Below, in pieces: positions 8,641 through 17,097 of a stretch of 64,000 nt of DNA; position 1 is the stretch's first letter, and each line of letters opens with the position of its first letter. The DNA comes from Methanosarcina sp. Ant1. Its GTDB lineage: Archaea > Halobacteriota > Methanosarcinia > Methanosarcinales > Methanosarcinaceae. The notes beneath the pieces were generated by a model. It searched no databases. It was given only the letters and a program-made list of their open reading frames with translations, and was not told where the DNA came from. The stretch is taken from NCBI GenBank assembly GCA_001714685.2, contig MDTP02000003.1, positions 1-64,000 on the forward strand, in the 5' to 3' direction. Made by a program: the position numbers and the translations under genes.

Positions 8641-10656
8641 ATGAAGAGATTTGCAGCAGTTACACTGGCTGCTCTCATGCTTTTAACTGTATTTGCATCC
8701 GCCGCAAGTGCAGTAGCAGCAAATGAAAGCATTGGGGTCCGCGGTCCTGTGTATAACGGCTCTAACATTAACGACATTTTAGCCAAACAACCTGGCGGTG
8801 TCATTAAAATGGATGCTACTCAATTTGCAGCATTCTTCTACGATATCAACGACAACGTGACAACTGAAACTCTTTCCATTCTTCCTGGTGGAAGCTCTGG
8901 CAACGTCATCGGAAAGAACAGTCTTGTCTACACAACCACCATTGCGAAGACTGAATACCAGTTTGAAGGTTTTGGCAATTACAGTGTGCTCGGTTTCTTC
9001 GCAGACAAGTACATCCCGCTGAAATCTAACGACGCTAGCAAGCTCGCCAAGCTCGTTCTTGACAGCGATGACAAGTACACCCTCAAGACCGGCGAAAAAC
9101 TCGATCTCGGCTCTGGATATGCTCTTGAAGCCAAGCAGGTCGATGTTGACGGTAAGAAGGTCTGGCTCGAATTCAGCAAGGACGGACAATATGTAGATGA
9201 TCAGATCGTCTCAACTGATGCTGGCTCTAACACCTGGACTTGCGAACTTGACAAGATTCAGGGCGAAGACAATGTACCTGTCCTGAAAGTCCATGTTAAC
9301 CAGGTCTTCCAGGGTGCAGTCGACAGCATTGCTCAGATCGATGGTCTCTGGCTCATTGACTACGCAAACGCCATGAAGATCGAGTCTGACGATGAATTCG
9401 GCAAACTCAACAATGTTGGTATCAGCGGTGCTACCCTTACCGTCTCCAACGACGATACCATGACTCTGACCAGGGACTCTGATGTGGAAATCGGCCAGGG
9501 AATGTTCTTAAAGGTCGCTGACACAGGCGCCGATGCGCTCAGGTTCTATGCATTTAAGGAAATCACAGATGCTGGAACTCATCAAATAAGAGGACAGGTT
9601 GCATCTGGTAACGCTGAATGGACTGCAGCTAACTTTGCAGGCTTCTTCTACGACCTGAAAAAGAACGTCGCTACAGAATCCCTTAAGGTTTCTGGTCTTA
9701 GCGGAAACGTGATCCCCAAGAACGGTCTCGTTTACACTACAACCATCGCGAAAATTGACTACCAGTCTGCAGATTTCAACGGATCTTATCCTGTTCTCGG
9801 CTTCTTTGCTGAAGAATACGTCCCACTGAAATCTAACGACGCTAGCAAGCTCGCCAAGCTCGTTCTTGACAGCGATGACAAGTACACCCTCAAAACCGGT
9901 GAAAAACTCGATCTCGGCTCTGGATATGCTCTTGAAGCCAAGCAGGTCGATGTTGACGGTAAGAAGGTATGGCTTGAATTCACTAAAGACGGACAATATG
10001 TAGATGACCAGATCATCGCAACTGATGTTGGCACTAACACCTGGACTTGCGAACTTGACAAGATTCAGGGCGAAGACAATGTTCCTGTCCTGAAAGTCCA
10101 TGTTAACCAGGTCTTCCAGGGTGCAGTTGACAGCATTGCTCAGATCGATGCAATCTGGCTCATTGACTACGCAACCGCCATGAAGATCGAGTCTGACGAT
10201 GAATTCGGCAAGCTCAACAATGTTGGCATCAGCGGTGCTACCCTTACCGTCTCCAACGATGATACCTTCACTCTGACCAGGGACTCTGATGTGGAAATCG
10301 GCCAAGGCATGTCCTTCAAGATCGCCGACGCCGACACACTCAGGTACTTCCCATACGTCGAGAAGACCATCGGTAACGAGACTGGTAACGTAACAACCCC
10401 AAGTGGCCCAAGTGTCACCCCAGGTAACGACACCAACGTAACCACTGGTAACGACACCAACGTAACCGCTCCAGTCGGTAACGAAACCACCCCTGCTGTA
10501 GGAGGAGAGACTCCAGGCGCAACCACCCCTGAAGGAGAAACTCCAGCTGCAAACAACACAAGCACTGAGAAGAAAGAAGGTTCTCCTGGATTCGGAGTTA
10601 TACTCGGAATTTCCGGACTGCTTGCAGTTGTCTACCTCGTCAGGAGGAACAAGTAA
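8641..10656 (+). CDS. Major S-layer protein with tandem DUF1608-type domains
   Basis: 671-residue secreted surface protein. A signal peptide ends at about residue 24 (VFASAASA). Two homologous S-layer domains follow (about 37-305 and 310-575), spaced 269 residues apart. After them come a Thr/Pro/Asn-rich stalk with several N-x-T/S sequons (NVT, NTS) and a C-terminal SPGFG plus hydrophobic helix plus RRNK. That tail matches the PGF-CTERM type of surface anchor processed by archaeosortase. In Methanosarcina, proteins of this design form the hexagonal S-layer and are N-glycosylated. The start is well supported by GGAGG eight bases upstream, a strong TATA box and a hairpin terminator after the stop. 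The second halves of the two domains are about 95 percent identical in DNA. Confidence 0.95.
   Translation: MKRFAAVTLAALMLLTVFASAASAVAANESIGVRGPVYNGSNINDILAKQPGGVIKMDATQFAAFFYDINDNVTTETLSILPGGSSGNVIGKNSLVYTTTIAKTEYQFEGFGNYSVLGFFADKYIPLKSNDASKLAKLVLDSDDKYTLKTGEKLDLGSGYALEAKQVDVDGKKVWLEFSKDGQYVDDQIVSTDAGSNTWTCELDKIQGEDNVPVLKVHVNQVFQGAVDSIAQIDGLWLIDYANAMKIESDDEFGKLNNVGISGATLTVSNDDTMTLTRDSDVEIGQGMFLKVADTGADALRFYAFKEITDAGTHQIRGQVASGNAEWTAANFAGFFYDLKKNVATESLKVSGLSGNVIPKNGLVYTTTIAKIDYQSADFNGSYPVLGFFAEEYVPLKSNDASKLAKLVLDSDDKYTLKTGEKLDLGSGYALEAKQVDVDGKKVWLEFTKDGQYVDDQIIATDVGTNTWTCELDKIQGEDNVPVLKVHVNQVFQGAVDSIAQIDAIWLIDYATAMKIESDDEFGKLNNVGISGATLTVSNDDTFTLTRDSDVEIGQGMSFKIADADTLRYFPYVEKTIGNETGNVTTPSGPSVTPGNDTNVTTGNDTNVTAPVGNETTPAVGGETPGATTPEGETPAANNTSTEKKEGSPGFGVILGISGLLAVVYLVRRNK
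9019..9504 (+). repeat. Intragenic direct repeat, copy 1 (S-layer domain 1)
   Basis: 486 bp aligned without gaps to 9826-10311. I count about 25 mismatches, i.e. about 95 percent identity. The DNA just upstream (8800-9018) is much more diverged from its counterpart. Confidence 0.9.
9826..10311 (+). repeat. Intragenic direct repeat, copy 2 (S-layer domain 2)
   Basis: Partner of 9019-9504, offset exactly 807 bp (269 codons), no indels. The sharp drop of similarity at the upstream edge suggests a conversion tract rather than a uniform old duplication. Confidence 0.9.
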
Positions 10657-10667
10657 ATTTTCTGAGT

Positions 10668-10707
10668 GAAGGATTTTCTTAATCCTTCTCTCTTTCAATC
10701 TTTTTTT
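10668..10707 (+). terminator. Hairpin terminator of the S-layer gene
   Basis: Perfect 8-bp stem GAAGGATT / AATCCTTC around the loop TTCTT, starting 12 bp after the stop codon and followed by a T-rich tract with seven consecutive Ts (10701-10707). Confidence 0.8.
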
Positions 10708-10832
10708 GTTTACTATTGCAGATAACTTTTTATTTGCTGATTTCTTAAGTTCTGTTGATTCTTTTAATTTTAAAATCCTGATTCTTCAAGCCGTCTGGCT
10801 GCCGTCAGGATTTCAAGATCAGGTGAAATTTT

Positions 10833-11414
10833 ATGAAAAAAAGTACAGCTTTACTATCTCTGTTTGCGGTTTTGATGATCGCGTTTTCAGGTTGCGTGGG
10901 TAACAATACTCCTGCAGCTAACGGGACAAATTCGGATAATCCGAAAGCAAACGTAATTTCTGGTGAAGATGCAGCTGGAATAAGTAAAATCAAAAATATG
11001 TCTGCAGGCTTTGAATACGTTGGCAATATTTCGCTCTCCACAGACGTGATTAAAAACAATTACAACGCTGAGAATGTCTCCGGAATCCTTGGAGGATCTG
11101 AAGGATTCTACAAAGGTTCTAACAACTCTGACTTTTATATAGATGTAATCCAGTTTGAAAATAAGGAGGCTGCAAATAATTTCATCTCTACTTATAAGTC
11201 TTCCTTCACGCCATTAAAGGAAGGTTCCCGTTTTGCGGAAGAGTCTTTTAACGGGCACTCTGCTGTGAGAATCACAGATTATGTCACAGATGCAGGAAAA
11301 TCAGTTCCCAGGTACTCCTATATCTGGAACAACGAAAACTATGTGTTAGTAGCTTCTGGAAGTACTGTTGACAACTCTCTGGTAAGGCAGCTGGCAGAAG
11401 CAACAGGATACTGA
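10833..11414 (+). CDS. Small secreted lipoprotein, unknown function
   Basis: 193 residues. The N-terminus has two Lys, a hydrophobic stretch and a lipobox-like FSGC with Cys at residue 21, so the mature protein is predicted to be lipid-anchored on the outer face of the membrane. A Thr/Asn-rich linker with N-glycosylation sequons follows. The rest is a compact globular part without a recognised family; the pattern of an ENKEAANNFISTY helix and strands resembles small ferredoxin-fold-like exported domains, but this is a guess. It lies in the same orientation 175 bp after the S-layer gene, beyond its terminator, and has its own hairpin terminator, so it is probably a separate unit. Confidence 0.78.
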   Translation: MKKSTALLSLFAVLMIAFSGCVGNNTPAANGTNSDNPKANVISGEDAAGISKIKNMSAGFEYVGNISLSTDVIKNNYNAENVSGILGGSEGFYKGSNNSDFYIDVIQFENKEAANNFISTYKSSFTPLKEGSRFAEESFNGHSAVRITDYVTDAGKSVPRYSYIWNNENYVLVASGSTVDNSLVRQLAEATGY

Positions 11415-11433
11415 AAATACTTTCTTTTTAATG

Positions 11434-11455
11434 AAAGGGCTCAGTGCCCTTTTTC
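11434..11455 (+). terminator. Hairpin terminator of the lipoprotein gene
   Basis: 7-bp stem AAAGGGC / GCCCTTT with a TCAGT loop, followed by a T run, 20 bp after the stop codon. Confidence 0.8.
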
Positions 11456-11938
11456 TTCTCTTTTTCAGTATTTTTTTACTTTCAAATTTACTTTTAAATT
11501 TTAGGAGCTTCTAAAATTATTGCATAAACTATGGCTTTAAAATGCTTATTTTTGATAAAGAGTATAAACAAGTCTCTCTCCAAAAGCACGCTCTAAAAAT
11601 CTCATACTGGAAAAATAAGCGCAATCGATTTAAAATTAGTAATAAGTTAATATAGGAACTTAATGCTTTTTACAAATTATATTCATCTGTAATTATAGCA
11701 TCAGATTTTATTTCTAATTTTACCTGGTGGAAAGCACATAATAAGGAAAAAAAAGCCTTTAAAAACTAAAATAAAGGTTTTTTGTCCCTTTAAGTGATAA
11801 ATGATATATTTATCTCCTGTACTTTCCCAATAAAAGTACAGAAGATTATTTAATCCAGTAAATGAAGCTCATCAACTCTTAAAACAGGCTCATTTTCGAG
11901 GGTATTTAAGTTTACTTTTCATTGTTCCGGATCCTCTT
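11456..11938. other. Spacer between convergent transcription units
   Basis: No gene seen. Near the fwdC end there is an inverted repeat (about 11754-11779, CCTTTA ... TAAAGG) followed on the minus strand by eight Ts. This is a candidate terminator for the fwd operon. Confidence 0.5.
11747..11783 (-). terminator. Candidate terminator of the fwd operon
   Basis: On the minus strand a stem AACCTTTA / TAAAGGCTT with an AT-rich loop is followed by a run of eight Ts. It lies about 155 bp beyond the fwdC stop, which is somewhat far, so confidence is moderate. Confidence 0.45.
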
Positions 11939-12697
11939 TCATTTTATCAGCAGTACACCTTTTCCGCCGACGTTAACATCGCCTGTGAACTTACGGTAGA
12001 TAACACCCTCTACCTCTTCCGTCCCTTCTTCTTTATAAGAAGGAAGCAGGTCTGACACCTCACCTTTAATAATGACTGTACCGCTCTTCATTTCGCTTGC
12101 AGGCATTGTGGCGTTGCCTTCGATTACGATTTTTCCGCCGTTGTTTGAGATTGCAGGAAGGAGTCCTACATTACCTTTCACAATGATTTCTCCTCCACAC
12201 ATATGTTCACCGACGTAGTCCCTGGTATTGCCATTGACCGTAATTTTTCCCCCGCGCATGCCGCAGGATTCTCCCCGGTAACCCGACCCTACATAGTAGG
12301 AGGCATTTCCATTGAGAACGATTTCTCCACCCATCATCTCGCAGCCGAGCCAGCTGTCAGCATCTCCGTTAATTACGATCTTTCCGCCCTTCATACCAAA
12401 GCCGCAGTGCATGTCCACGTTGCCATTGATCTCTATTTCCCCTGCACTCATATTCTGCCCGATGCGTTTTACTCTGGAAACATCACCTTTGAAAACAATC
12501 TTTGTATTTTCTGCCGAATCACTGCCTTCTACACTTACATTGAAGAAGTCTCCAAGAGGGCACTGGCCATTCCCGTACCAGACCGGAATTGCCTTTATTT
12601 CTCCTTCGGTCTTGCCTGCAAAATTGTCCGGGTTTACGTTATCGGCTTCTATGGGGATTTTATTGGGTTTTTTCAGGGAAAGCGTCACAATCTGCAT
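11939..12697 (-). CDS. fwdC: Formylmethanofuran dehydrogenase subunit C
   Basis: 252 residues. The body is built from repeated glycine-rich GGxIxxNG-type turns (for example MKGGKIVING, MMGGEIVLNG, MRGGKITVNG), the right-handed beta-helix also seen in the C-terminal domain of glutamate synthase. FwdC scaffolds the FwdA/FwdB core of the enzyme that reduces CO2 and binds it to methanofuran in the first step of methanogenesis. It is the last gene of the minus-strand fwdDBAC operon; its ATG directly abuts the fwdA stop codon (TAA then ATG). Confidence 0.95.
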   Translation of the reverse strand: MQIVTLSLKKPNKIPIEADNVNPDNFAGKTEGEIKAIPVWYGNGQCPLGDFFNVSVEGSDSAENTKIVFKGDVSRVKRIGQNMSAGEIEINGNVDMHCGFGMKGGKIVINGDADSWLGCEMMGGEIVLNGNASYYVGSGYRGESCGMRGGKITVNGNTRDYVGEHMCGGEIIVKGNVGLLPAISNNGGKIVIEGNATMPASEMKSGTVIIKGEVSDLLPSYKEEGTEEVEGVIYRKFTGDVNVGGKGVLLIK

Positions 12698-14422
12698 TTA
12701 GAACACCCCTTCAGTGGCGATTTCAACAGGCTTTTGAAGGTACGTATCCTCAACCATGTAATTGGACTTGCTCACTGTGTAATACTTCCTGAATTTAACA
12801 TCTATATCTTTCTGCATTGCGATGTCGATATTTGCGGGAACTTTAGCGTTTACCCAGTAGACCTTGCCTTTCGGAGTGGCTTCGATTTCTCCGTCTTTTA
12901 CAACAACCTCTCCATCTTTCAGAGTGTATGCTGCACCTGAAAAAGCTTTCTTAACTTTCGCGTACTCTGTCGAGGGATCAATCTGTCCAGGCAGGATGTC
13001 ATAGATTGCAATGTCGGCATCTGAACCAACTTTAAGGTTTCCTTTTTCAGGCATGCTGTACATCTTTGACTGAATACCTCTGGTCATGACGGCAAGCTCG
13101 TAGAAATCAAGTTCCCTGTCGATACCCGGCAGTACCATCCTGTCAATGGCCATCTTTGAAAATCCAGAAATAACCTCTTCCCTTCTCTTTGCACTCATAA
13201 GGTAGGTGAAAGCTTCAGGGTAGTTCACAAAAGAACCGCCGTTAGGGCTGTCTGTTGTAAACATGACTTTCCAGGGGTCTTTTACTAGCAGCGCAAGCTC
13301 AAGCCCGATTGCCCACTGGACTGCATTTACGAAACTCTTTGGAGAATAAAATAGGGGCACGACTCCGGACGCATCTTCCAGTTCAATGTCCTGGTTGCTC
13401 CATTTCTCGTGCAGCATTCTTGCATTTGCATATTCTACAGGTCCATCTGCGGTCATTGTTACTGCAGGGCCAAAGATAACCTGTCCCAGGTCAAAAGTCA
13501 TATGGTCTGCTCCATTCACATAGTCTGCAACCATGGGAGCTCCTGTCTCAAAGTCTCTCCAGGAGGTGCCTGCATAGGCATTGAACTGCACGTGAGTTAC
13601 ATGCAGAGCTTGTCTGTCTCTGCTCGGATTAATCTTCTCAAAAAGCTTCATGGTTTCTATTGTGGTTGCATAGTTTCCTGGCTTTCCGAGGTTGTTGCAG
13701 TGCACATGCACGGAATGGGGAAGCTGCAGGCGTTCATTGGCTTCGGCAAGCCCCATAAGGATCTCTGCCGGAGTTACATCAAAGTTCGGGACAGGGTCGT
13801 AGAGTCCGCTTACGTTCTTTCCCCAGCCCCAGGCTTCTCCTCCTCCTGGGTTTACAATTTTTACTCCGTAGCCTCTTGAAGCTCTCAGGCCCCACGAAAC
13901 ATACGCTGCCAGTTTTTCAGGTTCTTTATCCCTGATATACTCCATGACCTGCCAGTTGCTTCCAAAGAGGGAGAGTCCCATCTTGTCCAGGATTGGAATT
14001 TCTTTGAACTCCTCATGGGTGTGCCTTGCAGCAAGAAGGGGAATTGCAGCTTCACAGATAGTTGTGTACCCGAGTTTTGCATACCTGTACCCGATTGCAT
14101 AGGTATTTGGGGTATTGTACCCTACCTGTGCTCTTGTTTTTTCGGTACGCGCAACCTGGCCAGATAGCCCTGGTACAAGGTTTTTCCTTGCATCGTTTGG
14201 ATTCATGAAGCGCCCTACGTTAATTTTTCCGGCGCTGTGTGTGTGTCCGTCAAAGCCCCCTGCCATGGTGAGCCTGCCTTCTGCATCAATAATTTTTGCG
14301 CTTCCAGATACGCTTTCTACTATTTTTCCGTCCCTGATGCAGATATCCATAGTCTCGCAATTAATACCCTGGACAGGATCGCAGACGTTAGCGTTTTTAA
14401 TCAGCATTTCCGACATCTTCAT
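12698..14422 (-). CDS. fwdA: Formylmethanofuran dehydrogenase subunit A
   Basis: 574-residue amidohydrolase-fold subunit that condenses formate with methanofuran at a dinuclear metal site. The metal-binding HxH is visible in GHTHSAG (H60, H62). The Lys in YGVKIVNPGG (about K188) is the likely carboxylated lysine bridging the two metals, and later HVHCNN and THVQFN motifs supply more His ligands. The start overlaps the fwdB stop by four bases (ATGA). Length is typical of the family. Confidence 0.96.
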   Translation of the reverse strand: MKMSEMLIKNANVCDPVQGINCETMDICIRDGKIVESVSGSAKIIDAEGRLTMAGGFDGHTHSAGKINVGRFMNPNDARKNLVPGLSGQVARTEKTRAQVGYNTPNTYAIGYRYAKLGYTTICEAAIPLLAARHTHEEFKEIPILDKMGLSLFGSNWQVMEYIRDKEPEKLAAYVSWGLRASRGYGVKIVNPGGGEAWGWGKNVSGLYDPVPNFDVTPAEILMGLAEANERLQLPHSVHVHCNNLGKPGNYATTIETMKLFEKINPSRDRQALHVTHVQFNAYAGTSWRDFETGAPMVADYVNGADHMTFDLGQVIFGPAVTMTADGPVEYANARMLHEKWSNQDIELEDASGVVPLFYSPKSFVNAVQWAIGLELALLVKDPWKVMFTTDSPNGGSFVNYPEAFTYLMSAKRREEVISGFSKMAIDRMVLPGIDRELDFYELAVMTRGIQSKMYSMPEKGNLKVGSDADIAIYDILPGQIDPSTEYAKVKKAFSGAAYTLKDGEVVVKDGEIEATPKGKVYWVNAKVPANIDIAMQKDIDVKFRKYYTVSKSNYMVEDTYLQKPVEIATEGVF

Positions 14423-15723
14423 GCACCTCTCTTCAGTTCCCTGACCTTTGCAGTCAGATCTTTTACAATCTCTTCGTCGGTCTTGAATTTCGAATCGATC
14501 AATTTCTTCATACGGAGGGAAATCGCATCCATACGGTAAGCTGTCCCTTCTGCTTCTATCCCAACAACGGCTGCCGGAATAACCACATCTGCAATTTCGG
14601 TTGTAGGGTTGGCATACGGGTCAATCTGAATTACAGGAATCCTTGCAAGGTGCATGACAGCTTTTTGCGGGAAATGAGCTCCCGGATCAGCCGCGGATAT
14701 GATTGCAGCATCCGGCTCTTCACGCACAAGAAGGTCATTTGCTCCTGTTTCTCCAGGGTTGTAATAGGGGTATCCTTTGGCAAAGTCGATTGCCATAGGG
14801 AAACCGGTCTCCCAGGTTGCCACCTGTCCGAAACCTGTGACGTTATAGTGCCCACGCATTGCGATCATAACGGCTTTTGTGTGCTGGTTAAGATCAGAAA
14901 TGAGGGAAGACACAGCGTCTCCGTTTTTGTACTTTGAACGAGACTGAGTGACTCCCATCCCGAAGAAGACGCAGACGAACTTTGCATTCTTCAGAATCTC
15001 TGCAAGCTCAAGGATTTCAGCCTTTGGAACGCCTGCAACTGTTTCCGGAATAACATCTTCGTGCCCGTTTACAATTGAGCGGAGAGCAGTAATCAGGAGC
15101 AGGTCCGATCCCTGGTCGATTTCTACATATTTGTCAGCCAGTTTTGCAGTGTCCGTTTTCCTGACGTCAATTACCACCATTTTCCTGCCTTTCCGCCCTT
15201 TCTCGGTAAAGAAGCCCTTTGAAAAGATTGAGTAACGGCTCATGTGCCTCGGGTGGGCATGTACAGGGTTGCATCCCCAGAAGAGGATAACATCTGCCCT
15301 GTTCTTTATTTCTCCAAGAGTGGCTGAAGGAGACCCTTTCTCCTGTGCAGCAAGAGCTGTTGGCCCATGGCAGACATTTGCTGTAGAATCAATGACTGAA
15401 CCTGTTTCTTCTGCAAGCTGAATGGCTCCGCTGATTGCTTCACAGGAGGTAGAGCACCAGCCGTAGGAAAGAGTCCTTCTGGATTTCACCAGAATTTTTG
15501 CAGCAGCTTCAATTGCTTCGTCGTAAGAGACCGGGACAAGTTCCCCTTCCTTCCTGATCATAGGGGTTTCTATCCTGTCGTGCTCAAACATGCCGACAAA
15601 TTTGCTGTGCCCTAGGATGCAGGCGTTTCCGACTTTTGTGATTTTATTTTCTTCAACAGTGACTGTGATATCATCGCAGAGGGACCCGCAAAAGGAGCAC
15701 ACTGCGTCTTTAATTACTGGCAT
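14419..15723 (-). CDS. fwdB: Formylmethanofuran dehydrogenase subunit B
   Basis: 434-residue molybdopterin-dependent catalytic subunit that reduces CO2 to formate. The N-terminal CSFCGSLC plus C35 bind a [4Fe-4S] cluster. Cys118 in STANVCHGP is at exactly the position of the metal-coordinating Cys118 known from the tungsten enzyme, so this is a Cys and not a Sec form. The D-B-A-C order suits the tungsten-type fwd operon of Methanosarcina, but metal use cannot be decided from sequence alone. The gene is 71 bp downstream of fwdD. Confidence 0.95.
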   Translation of the reverse strand: MPVIKDAVCSFCGSLCDDITVTVEENKITKVGNACILGHSKFVGMFEHDRIETPMIRKEGELVPVSYDEAIEAAAKILVKSRRTLSYGWCSTSCEAISGAIQLAEETGSVIDSTANVCHGPTALAAQEKGSPSATLGEIKNRADVILFWGCNPVHAHPRHMSRYSIFSKGFFTEKGRKGRKMVVIDVRKTDTAKLADKYVEIDQGSDLLLITALRSIVNGHEDVIPETVAGVPKAEILELAEILKNAKFVCVFFGMGVTQSRSKYKNGDAVSSLISDLNQHTKAVMIAMRGHYNVTGFGQVATWETGFPMAIDFAKGYPYYNPGETGANDLLVREEPDAAIISAADPGAHFPQKAVMHLARIPVIQIDPYANPTTEIADVVIPAAVVGIEAEGTAYRMDAISLRMKKLIDSKFKTDEEIVKDLTAKVRELKRGA

Positions 15724-15794
15724 ATTTTTTCCTCCGTGTTTTTCAGGTTTCTCCGGATCGAATTGAAAAGGTGAATTTCTCGCTTCACGGGATT

Positions 15795-16178
15795 TTAATC
15801 TTCCATGTACTTCTTCATCAAAGACTTCATGTCCAGCGGCTTTTCATCCGTGACCTCAATTTCCGCAGGCACGCCTTTGAATCCGGGCATTCCGCAGCCG
15901 TGTGTATCAGGATTCATCACTGCATTCACCCAGGGTCCCATTGGGATAAAGGCAAGACCTTCCGGATTTCCGTCATTTGCCTTTGCAAATACTACCACTT
16001 CCCCAAACTCGGTGGTAACCTTCAGGCTGTCTCCCTCGGAGGCACCCAGCCTCGCAAGGTCTGCGGAGTTCAGCTCGCAGTATGTGCAGGCGTCAAAATA
16101 ACCTTTGTGTGTTTTTGCCTCCAGATGTGCGCCCTGGTCGGCAGTTCTTCCTGATATGAGATTTGCTTTTATTTTCAT
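15795..16178 (-). CDS. fwdD: Formylmethanofuran dehydrogenase subunit D
   Basis: 127 residues, a molybdopterin-dinucleotide-binding domain (double-psi beta-barrel) that in many homologues is the C-terminal part of the molybdoenzyme chain and here is a separate subunit partnering FwdB. Visible features are ELNSADLARLGASEGD, typical of the barrel, and GPWVNAVMNPDTHGCGMPG near the C-terminus. It is the first gene of fwdDBAC; GAGGAA lies seven bases before the ATG. The ferredoxin-like subunits (FwdF/G) and FwdE are not encoded next to it. Confidence 0.94.
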   Translation of the reverse strand: MKIKANLISGRTADQGAHLEAKTHKGYFDACTYCELNSADLARLGASEGDSLKVTTEFGEVVVFAKANDGNPEGLAFIPMGPWVNAVMNPDTHGCGMPGFKGVPAEIEVTDEKPLDMKSLMKKYMED

Positions 16179-16954
16179 GGAAATTCCTCATCTGGGATCT
16201 AATTCGGATATCTAGGTAAGCTGAATAATTTTTCTGAAACGTCAGTATCAAATTTCTACTATCCAACAGTCCTCTGAGCCAGAAGATTCAGGCGTCCTTC
16301 CAAGGACTGATCATGCCTGATGATGACTTATCATGACTTATCATTAACCCGAGGTCATGGCTTTCTTAAGAGGTATTGATTTAGAAATTTACGGGGGCCA
16401 ATGGTTAAGAGTCAATAGTTAAATGAGTGAATGGAATTCTGAGAGTTGGCCTCTGGAGACTCAATTTATCAGGAACGCTATCAAAAGCAGTTCTTTTGAC
16501 AATATTTCAAGTCTTAAGGATTAAAGGGATTATTTGTATGGGAAATCGATCCTTAGACGCTTTTTTAATTGGGTGCCTATTTAGACCGTTCATTATAATT
16601 CCATATGTTATATATATTTATTTAGATTTAAATTTGTTTTCGGCCTTTAAACTCATATATTGCTGATCAAAGTCTTTTCTGAAAGTGCTTTCTCGCTTAC
16701 CACGTTTTTAAAAATCGATCTGAAAGCTTATTTATATCGCTTCTTTATTATATATTTGTTTGCTATATAGGCTATATCCAAATAATTTCCTTTTATTATA
16801 TATCACCCTATTATGTTATCTCAAACATAACGTGTTTACTGATGTCTTTAATATATTCTGATAACTGGCAAACTCATCCTTCTCGATCTAAGGCAGCGTT
16901 CTTCAAGTAGTTATTTAAGAAAAAATACATTTTTTCCGCCTCCAATCGTTACCC
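16179..16954. other. Spacer upstream of fwdD, no gene seen
   Basis: About 0.8 kb of AT-rich DNA with short direct repeats such as TGATGACTTATCATGACTTATCAT near 16320-16343. It must hold the fwd promoter, but no TATA box stands out. A 79-residue frame at 16427-16666 has no coding character. Confidence 0.4.
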
Positions 16955-16964
16955 TTTAATATAT
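16955..16964 (+). promoter_or_regulatory. TATA box for tRNA-Met
   Basis: TTTAATATAT lies about 25-30 bp upstream of the first tRNA base at 16988, the usual distance for an archaeal tRNA promoter. Confidence 0.6.
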
Positions 16965-16987
16965 CTTTGTACATTTGTGTGTTGCAA

Positions 16988-17097
16988 GCCCGGATAGCCT
17001 AGTCGGTTGGGGCGCCAGACTCATAGGGACCTTATATGAGGCGTCTTTAATCTCCTGAGATATCTGGAGGTCGCGTGTTCGAGTCACGCTCCGGGCA
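16988..17097 (+). tRNA. tRNA-Met (CAT) with intron
   Basis: Cloverleaf: acceptor GCCCGGA / TCCGGGC with discriminator A (17097), D arm, anticodon stem CCAGA / TCTGG, anticodon CAT at 17022-17024, T arm GCGTG / CACGC with TTCGAGT loop. No CCA is encoded. A 36-nt intron (17026-17061) sits after the base 3' to the anticodon (37/38). A canonical bulge-helix-bulge fits: CTCA pairs with TGAG as the 4-bp central helix, the 3-nt bulges are TAG and ATA, and GGA pairs with TCC on the intron side, giving cuts TA^G and AT^A for the archaeal splicing endonuclease. The G-C first pair and long intron fit elongator rather than initiator Met tRNA. Confidence 0.95.
17026..17061 (+). other. tRNA-Met intron
   Basis: 36 nt, inserted between positions 37 and 38. 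Boundaries are set by the bulge-helix-bulge described for the tRNA. Confidence 0.88.

Noticed and set aside
9508-10698. A 396-codon open frame antisense to the S-layer gene
   Set aside because: It mirrors a strongly codon-biased, highly expressed gene on the other strand, has no ribosome-binding site or domain, and follows the S-layer repeats exactly.
16427-16666. 79-residue frame upstream of tRNA-Met
   Set aside because: AT-driven hydrophobic composition, no start signal, no family.
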